DNA of 64,000 nucleotides from Okeanomitos corallinicola TIOX110 (GCF_038050375.1 NZ_CP150886.1:930001-994000); one strand, 5' to 3'. Positions 45,335 to 55,362 are shown, counted from the stretch's first letter. Numbers and translations are program-made. Notes: generated from the letters alone by a model not told the origin.

Positions 45335-45550
45335 TTAACCGTAACTGGTTAAACTTTTGAACATATAACCGATAATAATGCCAATCAAAGTAGCCCAAAT
45401 TTGACCGCTGGTGACAAAGTTATTCCAGGCTGCTTGCATTTGTCCTAAAAGGTCTGCATCTCTAACGTTAGTGTAATTCGATGCTACGAAAGTAATATGT
45501 TCGTGCAAATTACTTACAAGGCTAAATAATTGATCGTTTAAGAGTTCCAT
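45335..45550 (-). CDS. Small membrane-anchored protein of unknown function
   Basis: 71 aa from the ATG at 45550 (MELLNDQLFSLVSNLHEHIT). One hydrophobic C-terminal segment (WATLIGIIIGYMFKSL, about residues 52-67) suggests a membrane anchor. An ATG at 45565 (MVGIL) would add five residues. Its spacing, 104 nt downstream of larB on the same strand, would allow joint transcription. No family known to me. Confidence 0.6.
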   Translation of the reverse strand: MELLNDQLFSLVSNLHEHITFVASNYTNVRDADLLGQMQAAWNNFVTSGQIWATLIGIIIGYMFKSLTSYG

Positions 45551-45654
45551 AAGGATACCTACCATTAAGAGGTTTATTGACTGTATTCGTGAATTTGAAG
45601 TAATCTATTCAATTACAAATTACCGCAATTACACGCAATATTTACTTTAATAAC

Positions 45655-46443
45655 TTAATCATTATCAGATGCCAAGGATAATTTTGCTGAAGTTCTTAAA
45701 ATTTGTCCGGCTAACACTGCTGCACCAAAACCATTATCAATATTAACTACTCCAACACCCGCTGCACAGGAATTCAGCATTGTTAACAGAGGTGCTAACC
45801 CAGAAAAACTTGCCCCATAACCGATGCTAGTGGGAACAGCAATGACTGGACAATCAGCTAAACCTGCTACCACACTGGGTAAAGCACCTTCCATCCCTGC
45901 AACTACTATTAACACCGATGCCGAATTAAGCAGGTGACGATTATCTAATAAGCGATGAATACCAGCCACCCCCACATCCCAGAGACGGTTAACACGAAAA
46001 CCAGAAAGTTCAGCGGTGACTGCGGCTTCTTCAGCGACGGGTAAATCAGCCGTACCAGCAGATAATATCCCAATTGTGCCGGGGAATCTCGGTTCAATTT
46101 CTGGGGGAGTAATGGCGCAAATTCTGGCTAATTCAAAGTATTGCAAACCTCTGACTTTTTTTTGTAGTGTTGCATAAACATCAAGGGAGATGCGAGTGGC
46201 CATAACTACAGAAGTACGCTGACGCATGACTTCTATAATTTGAGCAATTTGATCTGGTGTTTTACCAAGTCCCCAAATTACTTCTGGGAAACCGGTTCTT
46301 AAATGACGATGGTGGTCAATTTTGGCAAATTCTCCGACAGATTCATAGGCTAAGTCTTTGAGGGAGTTTAAAGCCATTTCTGGGCTGACTATACCATTAG
46401 CTACAGATTCTAAGAGCGATCGCAAATTTTCAGGTTGAGTCAC
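45655..46443 (-). CDS. larB: Nickel-pincer cofactor biosynthesis protein LarB
   Basis: 262 aa. The C-terminal two thirds match the PurE/AIR-carboxylase-like domain (GILSAGTADLPVAEEAAVTA, VIVVAGMEGALPSVVAGL, VIAVPTSIGYG, AAGVGVVNIDNGFGAAVLAG). LarB carboxylates nicotinic acid adenine dinucleotide as the first step in the nickel-pincer cofactor of lactate racemase. LarC and LarE are not in the window. The N-terminal helix (LRSLLESVANG) is also typical. Confidence 0.92.
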   Translation of the reverse strand: MTQPENLRSLLESVANGIVSPEMALNSLKDLAYESVGEFAKIDHHRHLRTGFPEVIWGLGKTPDQIAQIIEVMRQRTSVVMATRISLDVYATLQKKVRGLQYFELARICAITPPEIEPRFPGTIGILSAGTADLPVAEEAAVTAELSGFRVNRLWDVGVAGIHRLLDNRHLLNSASVLIVVAGMEGALPSVVAGLADCPVIAVPTSIGYGASFSGLAPLLTMLNSCAAGVGVVNIDNGFGAAVLAGQILRTSAKLSLASDND

Positions 46444-47087
46444 AAGCTATTTTTAATTGGAAATTTCTAATGAATATACACGATTATCCTGGATATTCTT
46501 TTGATTTATTAGCTAAATATCAAGAAAACCGTAGTAAGTAGTCGTGCAAAATAAATTTCATATTTAGGGAAGGTGACAGGTGACAGACAAGAGATACAGA
46601 GATTTCTATTGTTTTCCCAAATGTGCAATTAATTTTGCCCAGGTACTTATAAATAATATTTTGCCAGAATTAATTTATAGTTTTTCATCAACTCTAGGTT
46701 TATTGATTTTTCTGAAAATCGTTAACAAATTTGCCCCTTTAATTATCAGTAAATTGCAAACCTGGTGAGGATTTATAATCTCCGCAGTAAGAATTCAAAA
46801 CATAGCCATTTTACCAGCAGCTAGAGTTAATACAATGTTGTCATCAGAATAATTCAAAAGAATAATTAAAATTATTCTAACTAATGATAGTAGTCAGCAA
46901 TCAACTAAATTAATTTTGATATTTTAGTCAAGAAATGATGACCCATGATTTTTTGTAAATACAAAGTGCAGCAAAGAATACAGATTTTAAAATTGGGAAT
47001 GTGATTAATTAGAATGTTGATAAAAGTAATTACAACTCTGTGCAAATAAAAATGCTTTCATTAAAGTAAAATTAGTTATTATATCCA
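46444..47087. other. Non-coding spacer between larB and the SDR gene
   Basis: 644 bp, AT-rich. It contains one GGTGACA heptamer pair at 46573-46587 and an accidental-looking frame (46580-46768) that begins inside that repeat. No other structure is evident. Confidence 0.5.
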
Positions 47088-47891
47088 ATGAAAAATACTC
47101 AAGAAAATCGCCAAAAAACTGTGCTAATTACTGGTTCAGCCCACGGAATTGGCTATCAATTAGCTTATATTTTTGGCAGTCACTATTACAATTTAGTCCT
47201 AGTAGATAAAGATGCTGAAAAATTAGCATTAATGGCAGAGGAATTTAGCCATAAATTTGATATTATCGTCATGCCTTTGGTGAAAGATTTATCTATTCCC
47301 ACATCTCCAGATGAAATATTTAAAGAATTGCAAAAAGCAGGAATTAAGATTGATATCTTAGTTAATAATGCTGGGTTTGGTACTTATGGAGTATTTAGTG
47401 AAACCGACCTGACAACAGAATTGCAAATATTGCAGGTTAATATCATTAGTCTCACGTACTTAACTAAATTATTCCTAGAAGATATGATTAACCAAGGCTA
47501 TGGAAAAATATTAAATGTAGCTTCAGTAGCAGCTTTTCAACCTGGTCCATTAATGGCTGTTTATTTTGCTAGTAAAGCCTATGTTTTGTCTTTTTCCGAA
47601 GCGATCGCCAATGAATTAAAAGGAACAGGAGTGACTGTAACAACCTTGTGTCCAGGTCCGACAGCATCGGAATTTCAAAAAGCCGCAGCCATGGAAGAAT
47701 CAAAAATTGCCCATGTGAACCGGATGATGAAAACTGAAACAGTAGCTAAAATTGCTTATGATAGTTTAATGGCAAATAAAACTGTAGCAATTCCTGGTTT
47801 AAGAAATAAAATATTAGCTGAATCTGTTAAATTTGCTCCCAGAAATATAGTCACCAAAATTGTTAGAAATATGCACGAACTGAGAAGATAA
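47088..47891 (+). CDS. Short-chain dehydrogenase/reductase
   Basis: 267 aa. The cofactor motif is TGSAHGIGYQLA (about residues 15-26), NNAGFG is near 95-100, and the catalytic S-Y-K triad appears in NVASVAAF and VYFASKAYV (Tyr near 161, Lys near 165). The last third is typical of the DltE/YqjQ-type SDRs (CPGPTASEFQKAA). The substrate is unknown. It is a single gene with no partner. Confidence 0.88.
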   Translation: MKNTQENRQKTVLITGSAHGIGYQLAYIFGSHYYNLVLVDKDAEKLALMAEEFSHKFDIIVMPLVKDLSIPTSPDEIFKELQKAGIKIDILVNNAGFGTYGVFSETDLTTELQILQVNIISLTYLTKLFLEDMINQGYGKILNVASVAAFQPGPLMAVYFASKAYVLSFSEAIANELKGTGVTVTTLCPGPTASEFQKAAAMEESKIAHVNRMMKTETVAKIAYDSLMANKTVAIPGLRNKILAESVKFAPRNIVTKIVRNMHELRR

Positions 47892-47943
47892 AAAACTTTT
47901 TTTGCCAGCCATAAATCAAGTAAAATATCAGTCTTAAAACTAT

Positions 47944-47970
47944 TGTGGGGTGGGCATCTTGCCCGCCCTA
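47944..47970. repeat. GGGCATCTTGCCC palindromic core
   Basis: TGTGGGGTGGGCATCTTGCC and CGCCC: the core of the repeat at 5031-5099, here alone between convergent genes; it may help terminate transcription. Confidence 0.7.
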
Positions 47971-47989
47971 ATCAGTCTAAAAACTACCT

Positions 47990-49138
47990 TTAAGAACCAG
48001 AATTAAATAGCATATTTTGCACAGCTAAAGCGGTAGAAGGAGCAAGTAAAACACCATTGCGATAGTGACCAGTAGCAACAATAACATTACTAAAAGCAGG
48101 TAATTTTTCAATCACAGGTGCGGGTCTACCTTCAGGACGGGGACGCAAACCAGACCAAGTACGGAGAATTTTTGCCTCAGTTAAATCCGGACAAAATGCG
48201 ATCGCCTGTTGTCTTAAAGATTCTAGTAATTCTTTCTTTGCATATATCTCATCGGTATCTTGGGGAAATTCCACCGTCGCACCTACCCAATAGTCACCGC
48301 TACCCATCGGTACTAAATTAATATCATTACCAGTAATCACCGGTTGAAAATCAGGATTACCTAAAATCCGCCCTAAACTTAAATATAAAGCCTGTCCTAA
48401 CACCGGACGAATATTCAATTTTTGATGTAATTGTGTAGTTAATAAAGTTGAACCCAAACCAGCAGAAATAATAAACCAATCGGCACTGACATTACCCTCT
48501 GTAGTTTCTATAGATTTAAGTTGCTCAGTTACCGTTGGTGCAGTCTCGACTAATTGAGAAGATGGAGTTTGATGATTACGGACATTGACACCAAACTTAA
48601 ACTTAACCCCATTACGTTGAGCAGCATCTACCAAAGCTAAAGTTAAAGCTGTCGGATTAAGTTGTAAATCTTGAGGAGAATAAGCAGCGCCAATAATTTG
48701 TGGGTGATTAATTTGTGGACAAAACTTTTGTAATTTTTCCCGATCCCAAACTGCTAATTGCCAACCTTGAGTTTTACGAACTTCCCGTAATTGTTCCCAT
48801 TCTGCTATCACTTCTACACCACTTTCTAAAGGATGTTCCACGTCCTCCGATAGCAACATCACAATTCCCTGACGGTTGCAAGGAATTTTCCGTCCTGTGA
48901 TCCCTTCCAACTCAGGAATCAAAGTTCCATAACATTTAATACTGTCCTCACGCATTTGCCAAGCTTTACCCTTAGTTTTATGGCTAATAACGCCCATAAG
49001 AACACCAAGAGCCGCAGCAGTTGAACCTTGGGCGGGTTGGTTCTGATCAAAAACAGTAATATTTAAACCTTTAACTTGGCTGAGTTGATAGGCGATCGCT
49101 GCCCCAACTACACCACAACCAATAATTACTATATTCAT
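47990..49138 (-). CDS. FAD-dependent amine/glycine oxidase (ThiO/DAO family)
   Basis: 382 aa. The Rossmann dinucleotide motif is VIIGCGVVGAAIAYQL (residues 4-19). The substrate domain includes GAAYSPQDLQLNPTALTLAL (about 168-187) and the C-terminal FAD-contacting GLRPRPEGRPAP...NVIVATGHYRNGVLLAP. The end matches D-amino-acid oxidase/ThiO proteins, which in thiamine synthesis oxidise glycine. No thiamine gene is adjacent, so the substrate stays open. Confidence 0.85.
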   Translation of the reverse strand: MNIVIIGCGVVGAAIAYQLSQVKGLNITVFDQNQPAQGSTAAALGVLMGVISHKTKGKAWQMREDSIKCYGTLIPELEGITGRKIPCNRQGIVMLLSEDVEHPLESGVEVIAEWEQLREVRKTQGWQLAVWDREKLQKFCPQINHPQIIGAAYSPQDLQLNPTALTLALVDAAQRNGVKFKFGVNVRNHQTPSSQLVETAPTVTEQLKSIETTEGNVSADWFIISAGLGSTLLTTQLHQKLNIRPVLGQALYLSLGRILGNPDFQPVITGNDINLVPMGSGDYWVGATVEFPQDTDEIYAKKELLESLRQQAIAFCPDLTEAKILRTWSGLRPRPEGRPAPVIEKLPAFSNVIVATGHYRNGVLLAPSTALAVQNMLFNSGS

Positions 49139-49288
49139 AACTTTTGTAAACAGTGAAGGATGAAGAGAAAAATGATCCTCTTCACCCTATCACTTCATCA
49201 ACCTATCGTTTTGTGACTCAAGACTCAGAGAATCAAGTCAAAAATCAAAAGTCAAAATTAGGAACTTTTGCTTTTTTACTGTCACCTG

Positions 49289-49744
49289 TTAACTATCGCC
49301 TGCTTCTGGAATCAGTTGTAAAAACTTGTCAACATCAACAAAAGCATCTTTGTAAGCACTTAAAGCTTGATTAGTATTACCAGCACTAGCAGCTTGGTCA
49401 ACCTTTACCAAATGACTCAACAAATCCTTCGTAATCTGTCTAGCTTGAGGTTGGTCTTGGGGTACTAGGTTAGGGATAACATAAGTCATATTTAGCCTAG
49501 CTTCAGTCATTGGCCCGTGGATAAAATTACCAACCTTAATCCATTCACCGCTTTGAATCAGAGTTTTCAGTTCTGGAAAGCGATCGCGCACCACCTGAAT
49601 ATCAGGAATGTATTCCTGAATTTTCACCAGTTGAGTTTCTGTATAAGTTGGAGGTGCAGTAGCAACACTCGGACCACCACAGCTAATCAGAAACGTGGTA
49701 ACAAGTACAAGAATCAGTGAAAAAATAGAGCGTTGACGCACCAT
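49289..49744 (-). CDS. psbQ: Photosystem II protein PsbQ (CyanoQ lipoprotein)
   Basis: 151 aa from the ATG at 49744 (MVRQRSIFSLILVLVTTFLI). A lipoprotein signal with the lipobox LISC (Cys 22) anchors it to the lumenal side of thylakoids. The mature four-helix region (IPDIQVVRDRFPELKTLIQS, MTYVIPNLVPQDQPQARQIT) matches cyanobacterial PsbQ, an extrinsic subunit that stabilises the water-oxidising complex. An ATG at 49750 is in frame, adding two residues. The strand neighbour upstream is a promoter region of 260 bp. Confidence 0.92.
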   Translation of the reverse strand: MVRQRSIFSLILVLVTTFLISCGGPSVATAPPTYTETQLVKIQEYIPDIQVVRDRFPELKTLIQSGEWIKVGNFIHGPMTEARLNMTYVIPNLVPQDQPQARQITKDLLSHLVKVDQAASAGNTNQALSAYKDAFVDVDKFLQLIPEAGDS

Positions 49745-50013
49745 ACACAAAAAATTAATTTACTGTTTGTTTACCAATTTACAGTGTAATTTATCGTTTC
49801 TATCCCTCCAAGTTTTTGTCAAAACCATCGAAATTTACCACAACAATACCACTGTCAACTCTGTCACCCACCATAAATGTGAGGAAATCCTCATTCACAG
49901 TTGCAAAAATTCCGATCTTATTGATAAGCTGAAACACTAACAAGATAAGCCTTCTGGCGGTTTTTCTGTTTTCACTCCCCCACAGGCCAAAGCAATATTA
50001 GGAGATATTTGAC

Positions 50014-50445
50014 GTGAATGCAGCTGAACAGGCAACAAACCTTGAACAGGCCAGCAAAATTGCTACAGTAGTTAATCTGTTTAAACTAGAATTTCCTGAT
50101 GCTAAAAGCGATCTTCAACCTTGGCAAAATGACCCAGAAACCAGAGAATTGATAGATCCTGATTCCATAGACATCGGTTTTCACTTCCCCGGAATTAGTA
50201 AATCTTGGCGCAGTCGTAGTGTGTTATTTCAAATTCGTTTTTATCAAGATCCTATTCATAAATCTCGTCGCGCTATTGGGATTGAAGTATCGGGATTTGA
50301 TCATCGTGGCCAAGTCTGGCGATTATCTACAGTCGAACAATGGAGTTTTTTTGGTGAATCTTTGCCTTCTCCTGCGGTGAGTGACAAACTCAAACAGATT
50401 TGCCGACAAATATTAGAAATTTTTAACATCAATACCAATATCTAA
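50014..50445 (+). CDS. Conserved cyanobacterial protein of unknown function
   Basis: 143 aa starting with GTG at 50014; AGGAG stands about 10 nt before it, which supports this start. The sequence contains SIDIGFHFPGISKSWRSRSV, IGIEVSGFDHRGQVWRLST and a helical C-terminus; it looks like a compact alpha/beta protein without membrane segments. No family I can name. It is divergent from psbQ (49744) with about 270 bp between the starts. Confidence 0.7.
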   Translation: MNAAEQATNLEQASKIATVVNLFKLEFPDAKSDLQPWQNDPETRELIDPDSIDIGFHFPGISKSWRSRSVLFQIRFYQDPIHKSRRAIGIEVSGFDHRGQVWRLSTVEQWSFFGESLPSPAVSDKLKQICRQILEIFNINTNI

Positions 50446-50536
50446 AAACTAAAACTGATAAATCACAGAGTTACCAGATAACAGAAATATCGAAAATTTT
50501 CTGCCATAAATTAATTCAATTAATTTTGTACGTCGC

Positions 50537-50845
50537 ATGAATCAGCGCGTAAACATTCCCAAGGTGTTATCTACCACTAACATTACACCAAGGAAATCTA
50601 TGCGCTTTCCCCCATCAGGCAAAGAACTCAATTTCTCCGCTTTATTTGCTATTAAGTGTGTCAGCTTTACGTTTTTTTTTGGAACTTTAATATTTTGTGG
50701 TTTTTATATCGGTTCTTTCATGATCTCCTATGTTACATCCAACTTAAACACTATTACCCCTACCTCCATGGTTGGTATTAAAGATCAAAAAGAATGTCAA
50801 AACTCTGGAGGAATTTGGAGTAATACTCAGTGTTTGGAGAATTAA
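50537..50845 (+). CDS. Small single-helix membrane protein, unknown
   Basis: 102 aa. A hydrophobic segment (FAIKCVSFTFFFGTLIFCGF, about residues 37-60) is followed by a polar tail with KECQNSGGIWSNTQCLEN, in which two cysteines could form a disulfide; ECQNSGGIWSN-QC looks like a small cysteine-stabilised module seen in other exported proteins. No clear ribosome binding site; a later ATG (MRFPPSG) is also possible. Confidence 0.5.
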   Translation: MNQRVNIPKVLSTTNITPRKSMRFPPSGKELNFSALFAIKCVSFTFFFGTLIFCGFYIGSFMISYVTSNLNTITPTSMVGIKDQKECQNSGGIWSNTQCLEN

Positions 50846-50890
50846 GGTTTTTGTAGAAATAAATTGGTCGGATGACCCGCAATCGTCGCA

Positions 50891-50928
50891 AAATCCCTAA
50901 CTAAAACTAATGCTGAAGTTAGGGATTT
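50891..50928. other. Perfect hairpin after the small membrane protein gene
   Basis: AAATCCCTAACT and AGTTAGGGATTT form a 12-bp stem with a 14-nt loop. No T-run follows on either side, so it may be a repeat rather than a terminator. The rest of 50846-51173 contains no gene apart from the heptamer repeats at 51085-51118. Confidence 0.6.
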
Positions 50929-51084
50929 AATTAGGGCTTGCTGAATAAATCTCAAAACATTACAGGTAAACGATTTTAGCGATTTTGACTTTCAAAAAAT
51001 GCAAGCTTTGATGAGGTGAGAACTGAAAAACCTTGCATTTAATTCCTGCTTCAAGGAAAAATAGTTCCCATCCAACTCTTGAAA

Positions 51085-51118
51085 CTGTCACCTGTCACCT
51101 GTCACCTGTCACCTGTCT
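51085..51118. repeat. Heptamer tandem repeat (CTGTCAC)
   Basis: Nearly five perfect units of CTGTCACCTGTCACC just downstream of the VKOR gene. Confidence 0.92.
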
Positions 51119-51173
51119 CCACGACAAGACTTTATCAGCAACCCCTAATTATGGCTTAATTTGTGACAGACGT

Positions 51174-52166
51174 TTACCTAAAATATTTGAAATTACGCAG
51201 ACCAGTATAACCAGTAATATTTGCTAGTTCTTCTAAATTTTGTACACCACCATAAATTTTGCCATTAATAATCCAAGAAGGAAAACCCTGAATTTTGGCA
51301 TCTCGACAAACTTGTGGTTTACCTTTAGGACTATCCGCAGCACATTCTACAGCAATATTATCACTGATGATTTGATAAGCTTCTTTACCAAACAATAGCT
51401 TTTGTTCGTGGCAATGAGGACACCAATAAGCTACATATTCCTTGGCATCAGTTTGGATTAAATGTTTTGCTAAAGCGATTTCTGCTTCTCCAGATACAGT
51501 GGTAATTTCCCAGCCAAATTCAGGGTTAGGCTGTTCTTTGGGAGAAAAAGCAGCTATCTGCTGGACTCCATCGGTAGATCCCACAGTTCCATCTTTATTA
51601 ATGCCAGAGTAAACCCCCAAAGTAGCAATTAACGTCACCATAGCGACAATCAAACCATTAAATAGGATTTGCCCAACATCTTCCCAGTCTCGGCCTAAAA
51701 TGGTCAAAGTTAACATACTCAAAGCAAATAAGGCCGAAGCAATACAGTACCAACATAAGGCTTTGAGTTCAAATGCCAGCACATACATTAAATATGCACT
51801 GAAAACTGACATGGCGATCGCCCCAAGTAGTAAAAACCACCAGGTCAAGTTTTCTATTTGTTTAAGGTTTTTCTTGCTGTCTTTTTCCCCTGACTTGAAT
51901 GCTAAGGGAGCTAAAGCCAAGATCAACATACTCATATATGCCAACAACCCAAACAAAGCTAAGGGTTGGCCAAACACTGTTCCCCAAGGACTAGAAAGGA
52001 CATCAGTACAACCTTTAACATTTTCTGGGGTAGTACAAACAGGACTACCTCCTGTGAGCTTTTCGTAAGTGAGATACCCTGTATTGAGGATACCAAGACC
52101 AGCGATCGCTCCAATCAAAGGACGCGACCATTTATGAATCCAAGGAGTAGAACGACGACGAATCAT
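51174..52166 (-). CDS. Vitamin K epoxide reductase-thioredoxin fusion
   Basis: 330 aa. The N-terminal VKOR domain has about five membrane helices, the loop cysteines C44 and C53 (VKGCTDVLSSPWG) and the quinone-site CWYC (C138, C141). The C-terminal domain from about 240 is thioredoxin-like with WCPHCHE as active site. This fusion introduces disulfide bonds into periplasmic/lumenal proteins using quinone as electron acceptor; cyanobacteria use it in place of DsbB/DsbA and it affects photosystem II assembly. The start at 52166 (MIRRRSTPWIHKW) lies just after heptamer repeats. Confidence 0.93.
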   Translation of the reverse strand: MIRRRSTPWIHKWSRPLIGAIAGLGILNTGYLTYEKLTGGSPVCTTPENVKGCTDVLSSPWGTVFGQPLALFGLLAYMSMLILALAPLAFKSGEKDSKKNLKQIENLTWWFLLLGAIAMSVFSAYLMYVLAFELKALCWYCIASALFALSMLTLTILGRDWEDVGQILFNGLIVAMVTLIATLGVYSGINKDGTVGSTDGVQQIAAFSPKEQPNPEFGWEITTVSGEAEIALAKHLIQTDAKEYVAYWCPHCHEQKLLFGKEAYQIISDNIAVECAADSPKGKPQVCRDAKIQGFPSWIINGKIYGGVQNLEELANITGYTGLRNFKYFR

Positions 52167-52212
52167 AATTGGTGATTAGTAATTGGTGATTGGTGATTAG
52201 TAATTGGTGATA
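52167..52212. repeat. Heptamer tandem repeat (TTGGTGA / TAGTAAT)
   Basis: Interlaced units ATTGGTGATTAGTAATTGG and following bases between the VKOR gene and btpA. Confidence 0.85.
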
Positions 52213-52235
52213 TTACCCATTACCTCATTACACAT

Positions 52236-53084
52236 TTACGAATGTAATTTTAATGAAGAATTCGATTTAGTTTCACCTTTAGAACTCCAACTGCGATGGG
52301 CAGCTTCTACAAATTGACTCACACGAATTGGGTCAACAGGTTGGGAAATTTGACCATGACGTTTTAAGGAACTAGAAACAATTACACCATCTGCTCCTTG
52401 CATTAAAGTACCCACATTTTCCCAGTTAGCACCACTACCAACAAAGACGGGAGTATCTCCAGCTGCATTGGAGGCTAATTCTAAATCCTCTAAATTGGGC
52501 GGACTGCCAGTTGCCCAACCTGATAAAATTACCCCATCAGCTAAACCCCTCTCTATCGTGTCTTTAACTGCAACTGTGAGGTTAGGAGAACTTAAAGGAC
52601 GGGCGTGTTTAACTAACACATCAGCCAATATCTTCACATCAGCACCTAATTCCCGACGATAGCGCAGTAATTCATGGGCTTCCCCTTCAATTAATCCTTG
52701 ATCAGTGGCCATCACTCCTGTGAGGACATTTACCCGGATAAATTGGGCTTTTACACAACTGGCGATCGCCATTGCACTTTTACCATCATTCCTTAAAACA
52801 TTTAAACCCACAGGTAAAGTGACTAAATTTTGTATCCGTTGTACTACCACCGTCATGGCACTGACAACAGCCGGATCAACATGATTTTTTGTAAACGGAG
52901 CATCAAAAAAGTTTTCCACAATTAAACCATTTACCCCTCCACTAGCTAGGGCTGTAGCTTCTTGTTCCGCGCGGTCAATTACAGCTTTGAGACTACCTCC
53001 CCAACGGGCTGAGGTCGGTAGGGGTAGCAAATGAACCACCCCAATAATCGGTCTGTGAGTTTTGAAAAGTTGATGTAATTCCAC
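52236..53084 (-). CDS. btpA: Photosystem I biogenesis protein BtpA
   Basis: 282 aa. BtpA/SgcQ-family signatures: PIIGVVHLLPLPTSARWGGS (about residues 13-32), GGVNGLIVENFFDAPF (about 49-64), LPVGLNVLRND (about 95-105), GVILSGWATGSPP (about 195-207) and DTPVFVGSGANWENV. BtpA is needed for stable accumulation of the photosystem I reaction-centre proteins PsaA/PsaB in Synechocystis and is thylakoid-associated. It lies 70 nt upstream of the VKOR gene on the same strand, so both may be co-transcribed. Confidence 0.92.
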   Translation of the reverse strand: MELHQLFKTHRPIIGVVHLLPLPTSARWGGSLKAVIDRAEQEATALASGGVNGLIVENFFDAPFTKNHVDPAVVSAMTVVVQRIQNLVTLPVGLNVLRNDGKSAMAIASCVKAQFIRVNVLTGVMATDQGLIEGEAHELLRYRRELGADVKILADVLVKHARPLSSPNLTVAVKDTIERGLADGVILSGWATGSPPNLEDLELASNAAGDTPVFVGSGANWENVGTLMQGADGVIVSSSLKRHGQISQPVDPIRVSQFVEAAHRSWSSKGETKSNSSLKLHS

Positions 53085-53925
53085 GTCTTTAAATTTACTA
53101 ATGCGTTATTCAAAGTTTTTAAGTAAGCAATCAGCAATTAGCCAATAACAGCAAGAGCAAAAATTCAGAAATTTGCCCTGGTTTTGAATTTTCGATTGAG
53201 GATTGATTCCCAGAATCAATTGCTTGTACCATCAAAAAATTATTGGTCAAAATACAGCGATCACAAATTTTCAGATCCATATCAAACAAAAGTTTTAAAA
53301 AGCTGATAGCTGATAGCTAATAGCTAATTGCTTCGGCGGTTCATTCAAGATTTAATCAATCTCCTCTTGCTGAAGATGGAAATTAACGTTAAACCTTTCA
53401 TAAGATATGTTAAGATAAAACCTGACTCGAAGAGGAGTTTGCCACTCACAAGAACTAAGGCAGTTTCCCTTTAACTAGGCATCTTGTACGCACACAGTCG
53501 TAGCAGCAGTCTCAGATATAGGGCAGCACTACTGGTTTATAAGGCGTAGTCGCATAGTGCGATTTCCCTGAGGGTAGCGACTTCTCAAAAACAGCCCTTT
53601 GGGCGGCTTCCCGATGGGTAAATTAACAACGCACACGCTGCGGTGGTGTAAAATACCAAATAGGCGAATCGTTAACAAATATTGAAAGTGTCAAAATTAA
53701 CCCAAGACACTTGAATTTACCCTGGGAAACAAATTAATAAAAACATCATAGCATGACCTTAATCATGAATAATGATTAGGGTGATACTTCTACGGGCATT
53801 TACTAGCAGTGGTAAAAACCATTGTCAAGTCCTATTAAAAGGTGCAGGAGAAAGCGCCTGAAAATCTCTGTAATGCTTGAAAATGTTTAACTTTACGGAA
53901 AAAAAATTGAAGATATTTTCAAAAT
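53085..53925. other. Non-coding region upstream of rimO with a structured segment
   Basis: 840 bp without a gene. The segment 53420-53660 is less AT-rich and rich in possible stems: AGTCGC and GCGACT (about 53548-53583) enclosing CGCA/TGCG and CCCTGAGGG, and GCCCTTTGGGC (about 53597-53607). TTAAGATAAAAC at 53409-53420 could be a promoter box. It may be a leader or an independent RNA; it does not match tmRNA, RNase P RNA, SRP RNA, 6S RNA or a riboswitch that I can recognise. AGCTGATAGCTGATAGCTAA at 53299-53328 is a tandem repeat. Confidence 0.45.
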
Positions 53926-55242
53926 ATGGGTGACAAGCCAACAATTGCCATTTCACACCTGGGCTGCGAGAAAAACCGAATAGACACAGAACATATGTTA
54001 GGACTGTTGGTAGAAGCAGGCTATGGTGTTGATTCCAATGAAGAGTTAGCTGATTATGTAATCGTTAATACCTGTAGTTTTATTGAAGCCGCTAGGGAAG
54101 AATCGGTAAAAACCTTAGTAGAACTGGCAGAAGCCAACAAAAAAGTAGTAATTACTGGTTGTATGGCGCAACACTTTCAAGAGCAATTATTGGAAGAGTT
54201 GCCAGAAGCAGTAGCAGTAGTAGGGACAGGAGATTATCACAAAATAGTCAATGTGATTGAGCGAGTAGAGCAGGGAGAGCGAGTCAAAGAAATCAGTGCT
54301 GAACCGACCTACATAGCTGATGAAACAACACCAAGGTATAGGACTACAACGGAAGGAGTAGCCTACCTAAGAGTTGCAGAAGGATGTGATTATCGTTGTG
54401 CATTTTGTATCATTCCTCATCTTCGAGGCAACCAGCGATCGCGTACTATTGAATCAATAGTGGCCGAAGCCGAACAACTGGCTCAACAAGGGGTAAAAGA
54501 AATCATTCTCATATCCCAAATCACCACCAACTACGGCTTAGATATTTACGGTAAGCCAAAACTAGCGGAATTACTGCGAGCTTTGGGGAAAGTAGAGATA
54601 CCGTGGATTAGAATGCACTACGCCTATCCTACCGGGCTGACTCCAGATGTAATAGCGGCAATTCAAGACACGCCAAACGTCCTACCCTATTTAGACTTGC
54701 CCTTACAGCATTCTCATCCAGAAATACTGCGTGCCATGAATCGTCCTTGGCAGGGTCGTGTTAATGACAGCATTATTGAGCGGTTGAAAGTGGAAATACC
54801 ATCAGCTGTGTTGCGAACCACATTTATAGTTGGTTTTCCTGGAGAGACACAAGAGCATTTCCAGCATTTACTAGACTTTACTCAAAGACATGAATTTGAT
54901 CATGTTGGTGTCTTCACCTTTTCCCCAGAAGCAGAAACACCTGCCTACAGCTTAACTAATCAAGTTTCCACAGAAGTAATGGCGGAGCGTCGTGACCAAA
55001 TTATGGCACTCCAACAACCAATTTCCCTGGAAAAAAACCAACAGGAAATCGGCAAAATAGTTGATGTCCTGATTGAGCAAGAAAACCCCCAGAGTGGAGA
55101 ATTAATCGGTCGTTCTGGCAGATTTTCTCCAGAAGTGGATGGTCAAGTATATGTTGCAGGCCAAGCCAGGCTAGGAACTATCGTACAAGTAAAAATTCAC
55201 AGTGCCGATGCTTACGACCTCTATGGTCAAATTGTCAGCTAA
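53926..55242 (+). CDS. rimO: Ribosomal protein S12 methylthiotransferase RimO
   Basis: 438 aa. The N-terminal domain binds one cluster through cysteines in SHLGCEKN (14), NTCSF (50) and TGCMA (84 region); the radical SAM motif is [13 protein letters not shown] (about residues 151-163); a TRAM domain covers about 375-438. RimO adds a methylthio group to a conserved Asp of ribosomal protein S12. [12 protein letters not shown] distinguishes RimO from the related tRNA enzyme MiaB (LGCQMNxxDSE). It is followed by a DEAD-box helicase gene 120 nt downstream. Confidence 0.95.
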   Translation: MGDKPTIAISHLGCEKNRIDTEHMLGLLVEAGYGVDSNEELADYVIVNTCSFIEAAREESVKTLVELAEANKKVVITGCMAQHFQEQLLEELPEAVAVVGTGDYHKIVNVIERVEQGERVKEISAEPTYIADETTPRYRTTTEGVAYLRVAEGCDYRCAFCIIPHLRGNQRSRTIESIVAEAEQLAQQGVKEIILISQITTNYGLDIYGKPKLAELLRALGKVEIPWIRMHYAYPTGLTPDVIAAIQDTPNVLPYLDLPLQHSHPEILRAMNRPWQGRVNDSIIERLKVEIPSAVLRTTFIVGFPGETQEHFQHLLDFTQRHEFDHVGVFTFSPEAETPAYSLTNQVSTEVMAERRDQIMALQQPISLEKNQQEIGKIVDVLIEQENPQSGELIGRSGRFSPEVDGQVYVAGQARLGTIVQVKIHSADAYDLYGQIVS

Positions 55243-55362
55243 GGAATGGTGACAGGTGACAGGTAAGAGATGATTTTCAATTAACTACCTATTACCCATG
55301 ACCAAATTTAATAAGTATCGGTATTAAAAGTCCAAAAAACACAAAAAAATCTAGGAGAATTA

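Noticed and set aside
46580-46768. 62-codon frame after larB
   Set aside because: It begins inside a GGTGACA tandem repeat and has no upstream ribosome binding site; probably chance.
53420-53660. tmRNA, RNase P RNA, SRP RNA, 6S RNA, TPP or cobalamin riboswitch
   Set aside because: None of the conserved sequence blocks of these RNAs that I know is present.
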